A DNA stretch of 35,388 nt from a bacterium (lineage in GTDB: Bacteria > Bacillota_I > Bacilli_A > Izemoplasmatales > UBA1188), in NCBI GenBank assembly GCA_017541975.1, contig JAFXYB010000001.1, positions 1-35,388 of the forward strand. Reading direction: 5' to 3'. Shown piece by piece: positions 8,718 through 17,800 of the stretch (its first letter is position 1; every line of letters begins with the position of its first letter). The translations under genes and the position numbers were made by a program. Under the pieces are notes generated by a model, which saw nothing but the letters and a program-made list of their open reading frames with translations, ran no database searches and was not told the origin of the DNA.

Positions 8718-9052
8718 AATAGAATCTATAAGCCATGTTCTGTAGTAGACAGTCATCTATCTTCAGTTACCTGACCATATTTTAGTTCAGTTCCTAAAAT
8801 ATGACTCCCCTACCAAAATTTGGGTTTCTGACTTAAGGGGTTTACCAACGTTTCATTTTTAAGTATTCCTTAAAACTCGTCTCTGTGGCACTTTATGGAT
8901 ACTTTTGCCTTTTATATCAATTTCTCCGCCGTTACCTATTTGTATAGATACCTAGGGTTATTTATTCCCCTAGCATAAACACTTACAATCATCGCAGATT
9001 GTGTCAGCATGGACTTTCCTAACGAATAATCGCTCGACTGTCCGATTCTATT
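8718..9052 (-). ncRNA. rnpB: RNase P RNA, Bacillus (B) type
   Basis: This is the catalytic RNA that removes 5' leaders from tRNA precursors. On the minus strand the conserved blocks appear in order: AGGAAAGTCCATGCTGAC near the 5' end, AGTGCCACAGAGACGA, GGTAAACCCC, AGAAACCCAAATTTTGGTAG, then ACAGAACATGGCTTAT at the 3' end. The AGAAACCCAAATTTTGGTAG block and the overall order match B-type RNAs of low-GC Gram-positives. The ends are set by complementary AATAGAATC and GATTCTATT, which form stem P1; exact ends may be off by a few bases. The gene starts only 13 bp after the pnp stop, so it may be processed from the pnp message or use a promoter inside pnp. Confidence 0.95.
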
Positions 9053-9065
9053 ATTTTAATTATTA

Positions 9066-11270
9066 TTAATTATTTACTTCAGTAGAGACAACTACTACTT
9101 CTTCATCGTCTTCTTTTTTATCTTTTTTAAAGTTCTTTTTAGATTTAGGCTTATCGCTATAGCGTTCCATTGTAGCGGCATGGCTTAGATCAACACGACC
9201 TTTTTCATCGATCTTGATGATCTTTACCTTTAATGTATCACCAATCTTAACGAAATCTTCTGTCTTTTCAATTCTCTTAGTTGAGAGTCTTGAAATATGG
9301 CAAAGGCCTTCTTGACCTGGCCAGAGTTCTACAAAGGCACCATAAGCTTCAATTCTTGTGACTGTTCCATCATAGGTATCACCAACTTCTGGTTTTCTTA
9401 CAATGTTTTCAATTAATTGGATTGCCTTTTCGCAGTTTTCAAGTTCTGGATGCATTACGACAACTCTACCTTCTTCAGAGATATCGATCTTTACACCATT
9501 ACACTCTTCGATAATAGCGTTAATTGTCTTACCACCACTACCGATTACATCTTTGATGTAATCTTTATTGATATACATTACTTTAATCTTTGGAGCGTAT
9601 TTAGATACGTTTTCTCTAGGTTTAGAGATACATGCGTCCATTGTATCTAAGATTTCCATTCTTGCCTTATGGGCTTGAGCTAGAGCTTCTGATAGAATCT
9701 TTCTATCGATGCCTTTAACCTTGATATCCATTTGAAGAGCTGTGATACCATCACGAGTACCGGCAACCTTGAAATCCATATCACCGAAGTGATCTTCTAG
9801 ACCTTGGATATCTGTGAGAATTGTATAATTCTTTTCATCTGAGATAAGTCCCATCGCAATACCAGCAACTTGTTTCTTGATTGGTACACCAGCTGCCATA
9901 AGTGACATACTAGATGCACAGATAGTAGCTTGTGATGATGAACCATTAGATTCTAAGATTTCTGATACTGTACGGATACAGTATGGGAATTCTTCTTCTG
10001 ATGGCATTACTTGGGCAAGTGCTCTTTCAGCAAGAGCTCCATGACCGATTTCTCTTCTACCAGGAGATCCATATTTACCAATTTCACCAACTGAGAATGC
10101 TGGGAAATTATAATGTAACATCCATCTTTTATTATCTTCTATTTGAGCACCTTCTAAGATTTGTGCTTCATCGAGTGAACCGAGGGTAGTGATTGCGAGA
10201 GCTTGAGTTTGTCCACGAGTGAACATTGCGCTTCCATGAGGACGTTCTAAGAGATCAATAGAACATGATAGAGGTCTTATTTCATCTACTTTTCTTCCAT
10301 CAGGTCTAATCTTATCTTCAAGGATTAATCTTCTAACTTCATTTACCATGAAGCCTTCCATTACGCTTCTTGCATCAGCTTCTACTTGTTTGAGTTCATC
10401 TTTATCGTAGCCTAAAGCTTTATACTTTTCTACACAAAGTTCTGAAACTTCTTTTTCGATATCTTCAATAGCGTTTGCGCGTGCTTGTTTCTCAACGATT
10501 GATACACTCTTTTCAATTCTTTCTTTAGAAAGAGGTGTAACGAATTCAACAATTTCTTCTGGTACTGTCTTGTATTCGATTTCAAGCATTGGTTTTTTGT
10601 TTTCTTCAATGATCTTGTTTTCGAATTGAATGAGTTCTTTGATTGCTTCATGAGCAAAAAGTAGTGCATCACACATATCTGATTCACTAACTTCTTTAGC
10701 TCCAGCTTCAACCATATTGATGGCATCCATGGTTGCAGAAACAGTGAGGTCAATATCAGATAATTCTTTTTCAGCTTGAGTTGGGTTAATGATAAATTCA
10801 CCATTAACTCTACCAACGATTACGCCTGCGATAGGTGCTTCAATTGGTACACCACCAAGTGATAAAGCGAGTGATGATCCAAATAGAGCTGCCATTTGTG
10901 GTGGGTTATCAGGATTGCATGATAATACCATATTGATGACTTGAACTTCGTTTCTAAAACCATCTTTAAATAGTGGTCTTATTGGTCTATCAATAACACG
11001 GCTCATTAGAGTTTCGTGTTCTGTAGGACGACCTTCTCTTCTAAGCCATCCACCAGGAATCATACCATTTGAGTACATCTTTTCCTGGTAAAGTACTGTG
11101 AGTGGGAAAAAATCTTGAGTAATTGGTTCTTTACCAACACAACAAACAGATAATACTTCGGTGTCTTCGTATTTTACTATACAAGCACCTTGAGCTTGCT
11201 TAGCGACTTCGCCAAGCTCTACGCTTAATTTTCTTCCCCTGAAATTAAGCTCATAAACTTTCTTTTCCAT
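9066..11270 (-). CDS. pnp: Polyribonucleotide nucleotidyltransferase (PNPase)
   Basis: 734 residues. This cytoplasmic trimeric exoribonuclease degrades RNA 3' to 5' using phosphate and is part of the RNA degradosome. The order is first RNase PH-like domain (1-220), helical linker, second RNase PH domain (about 325-550, with DGRKVDEIRPL and GDMDFKVAGTRDG carrying catalytic acids), KH domain with the GSGG loop (about 560-615), S1 domain (about 622-690) and a charged low-complexity tail. The ATG follows an AAGGAG site (11280-11285) with 9-nt spacing and a short leader from the extended -10 promoter at 11301-11309. rnpB begins 13 bp after its stop. Confidence 0.97.
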   Translation of the reverse strand: MEKKVYELNFRGRKLSVELGEVAKQAQGACIVKYEDTEVLSVCCVGKEPITQDFFPLTVLYQEKMYSNGMIPGGWLRREGRPTEHETLMSRVIDRPIRPLFKDGFRNEVQVINMVLSCNPDNPPQMAALFGSSLALSLGGVPIEAPIAGVIVGRVNGEFIINPTQAEKELSDIDLTVSATMDAINMVEAGAKEVSESDMCDALLFAHEAIKELIQFENKIIEENKKPMLEIEYKTVPEEIVEFVTPLSKERIEKSVSIVEKQARANAIEDIEKEVSELCVEKYKALGYDKDELKQVEADARSVMEGFMVNEVRRLILEDKIRPDGRKVDEIRPLSCSIDLLERPHGSAMFTRGQTQALAITTLGSLDEAQILEGAQIEDNKRWMLHYNFPAFSVGEIGKYGSPGRREIGHGALAERALAQVMPSEEEFPYCIRTVSEILESNGSSSQATICASSMSLMAAGVPIKKQVAGIAMGLISDEKNYTILTDIQGLEDHFGDMDFKVAGTRDGITALQMDIKVKGIDRKILSEALAQAHKARMEILDTMDACISKPRENVSKYAPKIKVMYINKDYIKDVIGSGGKTINAIIEECNGVKIDISEEGRVVVMHPELENCEKAIQLIENIVRKPEVGDTYDGTVTRIEAYGAFVELWPGQEGLCHISRLSTKRIEKTEDFVKIGDTLKVKIIKIDEKGRVDLSHAATMERYSDKPKSKKNFKKDKKEDDEEVVVVSTEVNN

Positions 11271-11300
11271 TTAGTTTATCTCCTTTTTTTGTTCCAAAGC

Positions 11301-11309
11301 ATTATAGCA
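11301..11309 (-). promoter_or_regulatory. Extended -10 promoter of pnp
   Basis: Minus-strand TGCTATAAT combines a perfect TATAAT with the TGn extension, 31 bp upstream of the pnp ATG. No recognisable -35 lies 17 bp further up, as expected for an extended -10 promoter. Confidence 0.65.
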
Positions 11310-11344
11310 TAATTTAATAATAATTGATATTATTAATTTTTGGC

Positions 11345-11405
11345 AAAATAAAAAGATAAGCTTTTTTTCTTAAAAATATTATAAATTTTTAAGATTTGCT
11401 TATCT
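11345..11405 (-). terminator. Terminator of the LacI-type regulator gene
   Basis: On the minus strand AGATAAGC (11398-11405) pairs with GCTTATCT (11354-11361), with an inner AT-rich stem (CTTAAAAA/TTTTTAAG), followed by TTTTATTTT. The stem includes part of the stop codon. It separates this operon from pnp. Confidence 0.8.
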
Positions 11406-12435
11406 AGATATTTAATAATTTTTTCAAATTTGTATCTGATGAACCATCATATAGTTTTGTATCAATTAAGATGGTTTTTATAGTTGTTTCAAAGTATTTG
11501 ATGTCAGAAATAATTGTATCTGCGGCTACTTCACCAATTTTTACTATTGATGGTTTTATTGTAATAATTGGCTCATTGCTTTCATCAATATAATCAATTC
11601 CATCAATTGCCACTATTGACACATTTTTATCTTTAAAAAAATCTGAGTCTTTAAGTTTAGATATAGCGTGCTTTGCGGCTTTTTTACTTGAACAAATGAA
11701 AGCTGTAGGTGTTATTGGTAATTCTTGAATGTTTTTTAAATCTTCTTCAAGTGAAGTACCATTTAAATTATAATATATTGATGCAGGATCACCTAGATGT
11801 TTTCTATTTATTACTTCAAGGACATCTTTTACACCATAGAATCTTTCACCAAAGTAGTTTAATCCTTGTCTTTCAGAGACATATGCTAAATTTCTATGAC
11901 CTTTTTCATATAAATATGAAACTGCAAGTCCTCCAGCTTGATAGTTGTTCATTTTAATCTTAGTGAACTCAGAACCCATATAATCATTTGGATCAACGAA
12001 TTCAATTGGTTTGTCGATAACTCTTAAGGCATCAAGTATTTCCTTTTTTAGTGTTTTAAGGATGATATATCCTTTTACTTCTTTTAGGTGAATATCTTCA
12101 AATACATCTTGTAGAGTTGATGATTCGTCCCAAAATATCAGCTGATATTTGTAGCCTTCACGGATGAATATTTTTTCTGCGCCTTCTAAGAATTTGCCAA
12201 AATATTTTGACATAATGGCAAATTTTTTGTCTATAAAAATACAGATTCTTTTTTTGTGATCTGTATTCTTATTATTGTAGTTGTAGTTGAAGTCGTATCC
12301 TAGTTCTAAAGCTTTTTTAAATATTTGATAACGTAATTCTGAAGATACGCCATATTTATCGTTTAAAGTTAAAGATACTAGTGATTTAGAGATGCCGAGA
12401 CTATCGGCAATTGTTTGCATTGATACTTTTTTCAT
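11404..12435 (-). CDS. LacI-family transcriptional regulator
   Basis: 343 residues, the normal LacI length. An N-terminal helix-turn-helix (about 4-25: MQTIADSLGISKSLVSLTLN) would bind operator DNA, and the rest (about 60-343) is the periplasmic-binding-protein-like sugar sensor, visible in YLYEKGHRNLAYVSERQG and ICSSKKAAKHAI. The usual hinge helix is not obvious; the linker is Asn-rich (NYNYNNKNTDHKK). It lies 66 bp downstream of the isomerase-like/ROK kinase gene in the same direction and ends in a terminator, so it probably controls sugar phosphorylation genes. The ligand cannot be read from the sequence. No clear ribosome binding site precedes the ATG. Confidence 0.88.
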   Translation of the reverse strand: MKKVSMQTIADSLGISKSLVSLTLNDKYGVSSELRYQIFKKALELGYDFNYNYNNKNTDHKKRICIFIDKKFAIMSKYFGKFLEGAEKIFIREGYKYQLIFWDESSTLQDVFEDIHLKEVKGYIILKTLKKEILDALRVIDKPIEFVDPNDYMGSEFTKIKMNNYQAGGLAVSYLYEKGHRNLAYVSERQGLNYFGERFYGVKDVLEVINRKHLGDPASIYYNLNGTSLEEDLKNIQELPITPTAFICSSKKAAKHAISKLKDSDFFKDKNVSIVAIDGIDYIDESNEPIITIKPSIVKIGEVAADTIISDIKYFETTIKTILIDTKLYDGSSDTNLKKLLNI

Positions 12436-12501
12436 AAGATGAGTGCTACTTCTATAAACATCTTTTGTATTATTTTTAGTATTATGTTTATTTTGTTTGT
12501 T

Positions 12502-14328
12502 TTAATATTTTGTGAGGGCTGCGGCACCATAAGCTCCAGCTTCATTACCGAGGGTCGCATGAACGAGTCTAACCTTAGGTGCATCAAATCCGCTATATTT
12601 ATAAGCGTTCATTTTTCTTTCAAGGAGAGGAATATATTTAGAGATTACATATGAAACTCCACCACCAATAACAATTACTTCTGGTTGGAATAGATTGCAG
12701 ATATTCACAAGACCTAAGAGGAGATTGTTTTGGTATTTCTTGACATATTCTTTAGCTGCTTCATTTGTTTCATCTAATTGGAAAATTTTAAGTGGTTTAT
12801 CATCATCACTAATTAGTTCTGCAAGATGTGTTTCTGGATTAGCTCTTAATTGATCAACATCGAGTTTTAATCTCTTAAGAGATAATAGCGCTTCAAAACA
12901 GCCATATTGGCCACATGTGCATTTGAAACTATCAGATTTAACTTTCATATGTCCTACTTCTGAAATTGAACCTTGGCCGCCTTTGAAGAGCTTGCCATCA
13001 ATGATGGCACCACCACCAACGCCAGTACCAAGAGTTACTAAGAACATATCGTGGTATTTTCTCTTATCTGTATAATAATATTCACCAAGGGCTGCGCAGT
13101 TAGCATCGTTATCGATGATAACTTCAATTCCGAGTTCCTTACCTAAAAGTTCTGCGATAGGTGAATTAGTGAGTCCGAGGTTATTGGAGAATTTTACAAT
13201 TCCATTAACGGTATCTATATGTCCTGGGAAGCCTACACCAAGTTTAGTGAAGTAATTTCTTGGGAAATTAGAGTTTTTGATTAAGCCTAAGAAACATTCT
13301 TTCATATGGCCGACGATTACTGCTTCACCGAGTTCACTTTCGGTTGGTGTTTTACATTCAGCAATCTTATTAGCGGCATCATCGATGATGGCGCCTTTAA
13401 TTGATGTGCCACCAACATCGAGTCCGATACCATAATCAGCGAATCTAGTGATTAATAATTCGCCTTTACCTTCTAAGTGAAGATATGATGATGGATCTAC
13501 TAGGAAAGAATCACCTCTTTTGAATTCTACAGTATCAATTGATAATTGTCCTCTTGTGATAGTAACCAAAGAGAATGAACCTTCATTGAATCTTAGATTA
13601 TATTTATCAAAGATATTATATTTGATTACTTCGAAATATTTTCCAGCATAGAGAACTTTAGCTTTTCTATCGATATCTGTGTTTACTACGTATTGATTAT
13701 AATTTAAGACATTTAAGCCTTCTTCTAAGTTCAATAGTGGATCTAATCTATCGTAATCATATAATCTATATGATGTATCAACTCCTTGTGATACTTCATA
13801 TAGAGTTATACCTTTACCTATTGCATAAATTATTCCTGATGGTACTTTATAATAGTCACCTACTCTAACCTGTACTTTATTTAGGCAGTTTAAAATAGAG
13901 CCATCTTTGATAGCTTCTTCTATTTGTTCTCTTGTATAATCGTTATTGAAACCGAGGTAAATACATGCATCTTCATCAGTATCAAGGATATACCATAGTT
14001 TATTATCACCAAGTTTATTATGATGAATAATCGCATATTCATCAGAAGGTGATACTTCAACTGGCATATTTTCACCTGCATCGATGATTCTAACGAATAG
14101 ATTTACATCTTTATTTTCTAAGTTTTTACCAAGTTTATTTGATTTTATATAATCTTTTAGTAAAACAGTTTTTTCGTCTCCTTGAACAGAAGGCATAGAT
14201 GAATCATCAAGGGAGAATTCAATTGAATCAGAAAGCGATTCAAGCTCTGTACCCTTATGATAACGATATTTAAGTTTAGTTCCAGCCCAAATGGACTGAT
14301 TGAAAGTAGGTTTGATCTTATAGAACAT
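12502..14328 (-). CDS. Fusion of a degenerate mannose-6-phosphate isomerase-like domain and a ROK sugar kinase
   Basis: 608 residues. Residues 1-298 have the short Bacillus-type class I isomerase fold (SIWAG, WYIL, SYRLYDYDR), but the zinc-ligand positions read E91, S93, K110 and Y168 instead of Gln, His, Glu and His. Residues 299-608 form a complete ROK kinase: ATP motif GLDVGGTSIKGA, catalytic DNDAN (406-410), GTGVGGG, and the ROK zinc site H460, C470, C472, C477 (CTCGQYGC). The likely activity is ATP-dependent glucose or hexose phosphorylation, with the isomerase part probably binding sugar phosphate or serving structure. The ATG at 14328 is preferred over GTG at 14343 because GAGGT lies 8 nt upstream. 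A LacI-type gene follows. Confidence 0.85.
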   Translation of the reverse strand: MFYKIKPTFNQSIWAGTKLKYRYHKGTELESLSDSIEFSLDDSSMPSVQGDEKTVLLKDYIKSNKLGKNLENKDVNLFVRIIDAGENMPVEVSPSDEYAIIHHNKLGDNKLWYILDTDEDACIYLGFNNDYTREQIEEAIKDGSILNCLNKVQVRVGDYYKVPSGIIYAIGKGITLYEVSQGVDTSYRLYDYDRLDPLLNLEEGLNVLNYNQYVVNTDIDRKAKVLYAGKYFEVIKYNIFDKYNLRFNEGSFSLVTITRGQLSIDTVEFKRGDSFLVDPSSYLHLEGKGELLITRFADYGIGLDVGGTSIKGAIIDDAANKIAECKTPTESELGEAVIVGHMKECFLGLIKNSNFPRNYFTKLGVGFPGHIDTVNGIVKFSNNLGLTNSPIAELLGKELGIEVIIDNDANCAALGEYYYTDKRKYHDMFLVTLGTGVGGGAIIDGKLFKGGQGSISEVGHMKVKSDSFKCTCGQYGCFEALLSLKRLKLDVDQLRANPETHLAELISDDDKPLKIFQLDETNEAAKEYVKKYQNNLLLGLVNICNLFQPEVIVIGGGVSYVISKYIPLLERKMNAYKYSGFDAPKVRLVHATLGNEAGAYGAAALTKY

Positions 14329-14346
14329 ATGTGTGTACCTCACTGA

Positions 14347-14363
14347 TTAATATTTTATATTAA
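14347..14363. promoter_or_regulatory. AT-rich palindrome in the promoter region of the isomerase-like/ROK gene
   Basis: TTAATAT-ttt-ATATTAA is a perfect 7-bp inverted repeat lying 19-35 bp upstream of the ATG at 14328, over the best -10-like sequence (minus-strand TATAAA). It could be an operator for the LacI-type regulator encoded downstream. It lacks the central CG of classical LacI operators, so support is weak. Confidence 0.3.
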
Positions 14364-14369
14364 AGATAA

Positions 14370-14400
14370 TAAAAAAACAAGGTATAGTTTGAACCTTGTC
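14370..14400 (-). terminator. Terminator of rpsO
   Basis: Minus-strand ACAAGGT and ACCTTGT (14393-14399 and 14377-14383) form a 7-bp stem with a 9-nt loop, followed by TTTTTTT. It lies 16 bp beyond the rpsO stop and separates it from the downstream kinase gene. Confidence 0.85.
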
Positions 14401-14415
14401 TTTTTATAACACATA

Positions 14416-14685
14416 TTAGTGTCTTAAACCAAGCTTATCACAGCAGTTTCTGTATCTTTGAATATCTTTCTTTTCGAGGTATTTAAGAAGGTTACGTCTG
14501 TGACCAATCTTCTTCATTAGGCCTCTTTGAGAATGGTAATCATGCTTGTTTTGCTTTAAGTGTTCATTTAAGAGGTTGATTTCTCTTGTGAGTAAAGCAA
14601 TTTGAACTTCAGGTGAACCTGTGTCATTAGCATTGATACGGAATTGTTCAACAATTCTTTGGTTTTCTTCTTTTGTAAGTGCCAT
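14416..14685 (-). CDS. rpsO: 30S ribosomal protein S15
   Basis: 89 residues, the exact family length. S15 binds the three-way junction in the central domain of 16S rRNA early in 30S assembly and forms a bridge to the 50S subunit. The conserved signature is plain: [32 protein letters not shown] and [14 protein letters not shown]. An AAGGAG site precedes the ATG. It is a single-gene transcript with its own extended -10 promoter, a structured leader and a terminator. S15 commonly represses its own translation by binding such leaders, which fits the alternative pairings seen upstream. Confidence 0.98.
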   Translation of the reverse strand: MALTKEENQRIVEQFRINANDTGSPEVQIALLTREINLLNEHLKQNKHDYHSQRGLMKKIGHRRNLLKYLEKKDIQRYRNCCDKLGLRH

Positions 14686-14689
14686 TTTC

Positions 14690-14765
14690 TTTTCTCCTTT
14701 ACTTATACTTGCCTAAATCAATGAAAAGGGTTGGAGATTCCCTAAGCTTTGGTTTAGGTGCCTTA
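14690..14765 (-). promoter_or_regulatory. Structured leader of rpsO, candidate S15 autoregulatory element
   Basis: In the transcript CCUAAA (14753-14758) can pair either with UUAGG close by (14741-14745) or with UUUAGG near the ribosome binding site (14712-14717). A third element, GGG-nine bases-CCC, lies between. Mutually exclusive helices next to the start codon are typical of ribosomal-protein leaders. The class is inferred; I cannot match a described S15 leader. Confidence 0.5.
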
Positions 14766-14768
14766 TGT

Positions 14769-14795
14769 ATTATAACATAAAAACAATAATTTCAA
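14769..14795 (-). promoter_or_regulatory. Extended -10 promoter of rpsO
   Basis: Minus-strand TGTTATAAT (14769-14777) is a perfect extended -10. TTGAAA (14790-14795) lies 15 bp upstream and may act as a -35, although the spacer is short. Transcription would start near 14762, just before the structured leader. Confidence 0.65.
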
Positions 14796-14803
14796 ATATT
14801 TTT

Positions 14804-17800
14804 TTATTCAATTGTACCATCTGTGCAAATAATCTTTGGGAGTTTATTAGATGGATCTATTTCGATCTCATTCCATTCTGCCTTCGTACCATTATAAATA
14901 ATTGATGATAAGTTTACACAATCTTTGAAAATATCTTTTCCTATTTTCTTTAGACTCTTTGTGATAGTAATTGATTCTAGGATATCACAATTATTAAATA
15001 CATAATCTCCTATTGCTACAACAGCCTCTGATAATTCAATAGTCTTAATAAAATCTAGGTTAAAGAATGAATTATTATCTAGTCCAAACTCATAGACATA
15101 TCCAACATCATCTGAGAAATAAAATCTATTTGGAATTATAACGTTAGGACTATTACCTGTATACCTTATAATCAAATACTCTCCAACGCTCGTATTTAGG
15201 GCATAAGAAAATGAATCTTTATAATTGTATACTTTATCGGCATAGAAAGCGACAAATCCATAATTTGATGTACCTTGTGTAATCTCATTCGTCCTATAAT
15301 TATAGACTGTTTTTAAATTGGTGCAGCCATAAAACGCAGTCTTTCCAAAGTTTATTGATGCATTAGGTATTGTCACAGAGGTAATATTTTTATTATTGGT
15401 AAATGATAGGGTATCGATTGTGTATGATGTTATAGTTTCTCCATCATATATAAATGATTCTGGGAAAATAATATCTGTGTCTTCTCCAAGATAATCTGTG
15501 AGGAACCACTTTGTAGCACCATCCATTCCTTTTTTAAAGACAAATCCATTTTCATCAGTAGTTGAAATAGAATCGTCAATTGTACGAGTGATATTTCCAA
15601 TAACTAAACTATCAATATCGTTTGCATCAAAATCAATAACGCTACCAGTGCATTTTTGTACATATAGTGCATAATAAGCGGCTCTTCCCAAAACTTCTGA
15701 ACCTAAACTTAAAGATTTATCAGAATAGTTAAAGACCATTTTTATATTGCTGCATCCGTAAAAAGGATAATAAATATAAAGACTTGAACGATTAACATTA
15801 TTAGCATAATCTGATCGTACAATAATACTTTCAAGACTTGTTATAGATTCAGGCAAAACTAACACTTCAATAGATTTACAATTTGTAAATGTATAAACCC
15901 TTAATGTTTCGACGGCGTTCGGAATCACTAAAGTTTTTACTAATTCATCATTTAAATATAGGTTTTGTGCATAATAGAGTGGATTAGAAAAGTTTTGAGT
16001 AGCTTGTGCCAAATCTGAGTAAAAAAATTCATATTCAAATTCTATCTTGCACCACGCCTCAATATTTTTGATATTTACTTTGTTTAGGGATGTGCACTTA
16101 TAGAAAGCTGATAATCCACATTTAGTTAATGAATTTGGTATATCGACAGCTTCAAGCATATTGCAATTATTGAATGCATATCGACCAATAGTTTTAAGAG
16201 TTGATGGGAAAATAATTGTTTTTAAAGTAGTATTTCTATCAAAAGCATAAATTTCTATTGACTCAGTTCCTTCCGAAACTATGTAGTTTTCACCAATACT
16301 GGTTGTTGCTAAGATTAATTTCTTTAGATCTTTTGAATATAAACAACCATTATTTGATTTATTGTATTCATTATCACTTGCAACTTCTATAGATTGAAGT
16401 GGTATTGAATTATAGAAAGCATTTGTATCAATTGTAGTTACGCTACTAGGAATAGTTACGTTCTTTATACTAGTGCAATAATAAAATGGTATTTTATTAA
16501 TTGTTGTAACACCTTCAGGTATTATTAAATCAGTTAGTAATTCATCATTCAAATATAAATCATGTGAAAAATATGATGGATTTGTATAATAATCATTTTC
16601 AAAGACAATATTACACCAACCTTCTAAATTTTTAATAATAACCTTTTTAAGAGATGTACAACTAGTGAAAGCATTTGAGTTTATTGCCTTCACACTGCTA
16701 CCAATCCCAATTGTAACCAATGATTTATAATTGCTGAAAGCATATTCATAGATTATAGTGACGTTATCTGGAATGATTATTGTTTCATCATCTCCATCAT
16801 ATGAAATAAGTATTACTTCATCTCCGTCTTTATGTATTATAAATTTGCCATCTTTTTCTAATACTGATTCATCGTTAGATAAATACCTAACACTGCTTGA
16901 AGCGCCATATTCTGAGTTTAAAATAGCTGAATTTAATTCAATATTTGATTTGTTTATAATTTCATATAATTTAGTACAACCACTAAAACATGATTTATTA
17001 ATTATCTCTACACTTTCAGGGATTGTAATGGTTGTTAAAAATGAGCAATTTGCAAATGATCCATAGGCTATTGATTTAATAGTTAATCCAGGTAGTGCTT
17101 CATTAAAGTCAAAATACTTAATGTCTTTATTTAACAACTTGAATAATAATACGTTATTATCGTCAGCTAAAAAATATGAATAATCATCATTTTCCACAAA
17201 TTCAATATTTTCATAGTTATAATTATATTCAAAACTTGTGAATGAATTAATTTGTTTCTTAAAAGCACTTAATTCTTCTTCTGTTCCCTTATAGAAGCAA
17301 TAATTAGTTTGTAATGAAGTTATTACATTATTAGTAATATATTTGATACCTTTTGGTAAAATAACATAATTTAATTTTGCATTAAGTATGCCATATCCAC
17401 CAATTATTAAACAGTTTTCATGTATTGTGATATTATTTATCGATTCATCGGCTACGTTTACACAAGCTAAATAAGGGTTATCTATACTGCCTAAATAACA
17501 TCCATTACCAAATACATTATATTTAATAGATGGACAACCTTGGAATGCATACAGTTGAATATTTTCAATTGTATTTGGCAAAATGATATTCTCTAGTGAA
17601 GTATCATTGTAAAATACATTATTATTGATTGTGGTCAAACTATCAGGGATAGTAATTGATTCGAGTGATAAGCAGTTAGAAAGAGCATAGTTTCCCATAG
17701 ATGCAAGATTATTTGATAAGTTAATGCTTTTTAATTTTTCACAGTTATAAAAAGCATATTGATCTATTTCTATAACACTATCTGGAATAGTAATAGTTTT

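Noticed and set aside
10430-10816. 128-codon open frame on the minus strand
   Set aside because: It lies inside pnp on the same strand in another frame, and its composition (Leu/Lys-rich, no motif) is that of a shifted reading of a conserved gene.
16758-17066. Plus-strand open frames within the BspA-like gene
   Set aside because: They are antisense reflections of the repeated Ser/Ile-rich LRR coding sequence, with no start signals.
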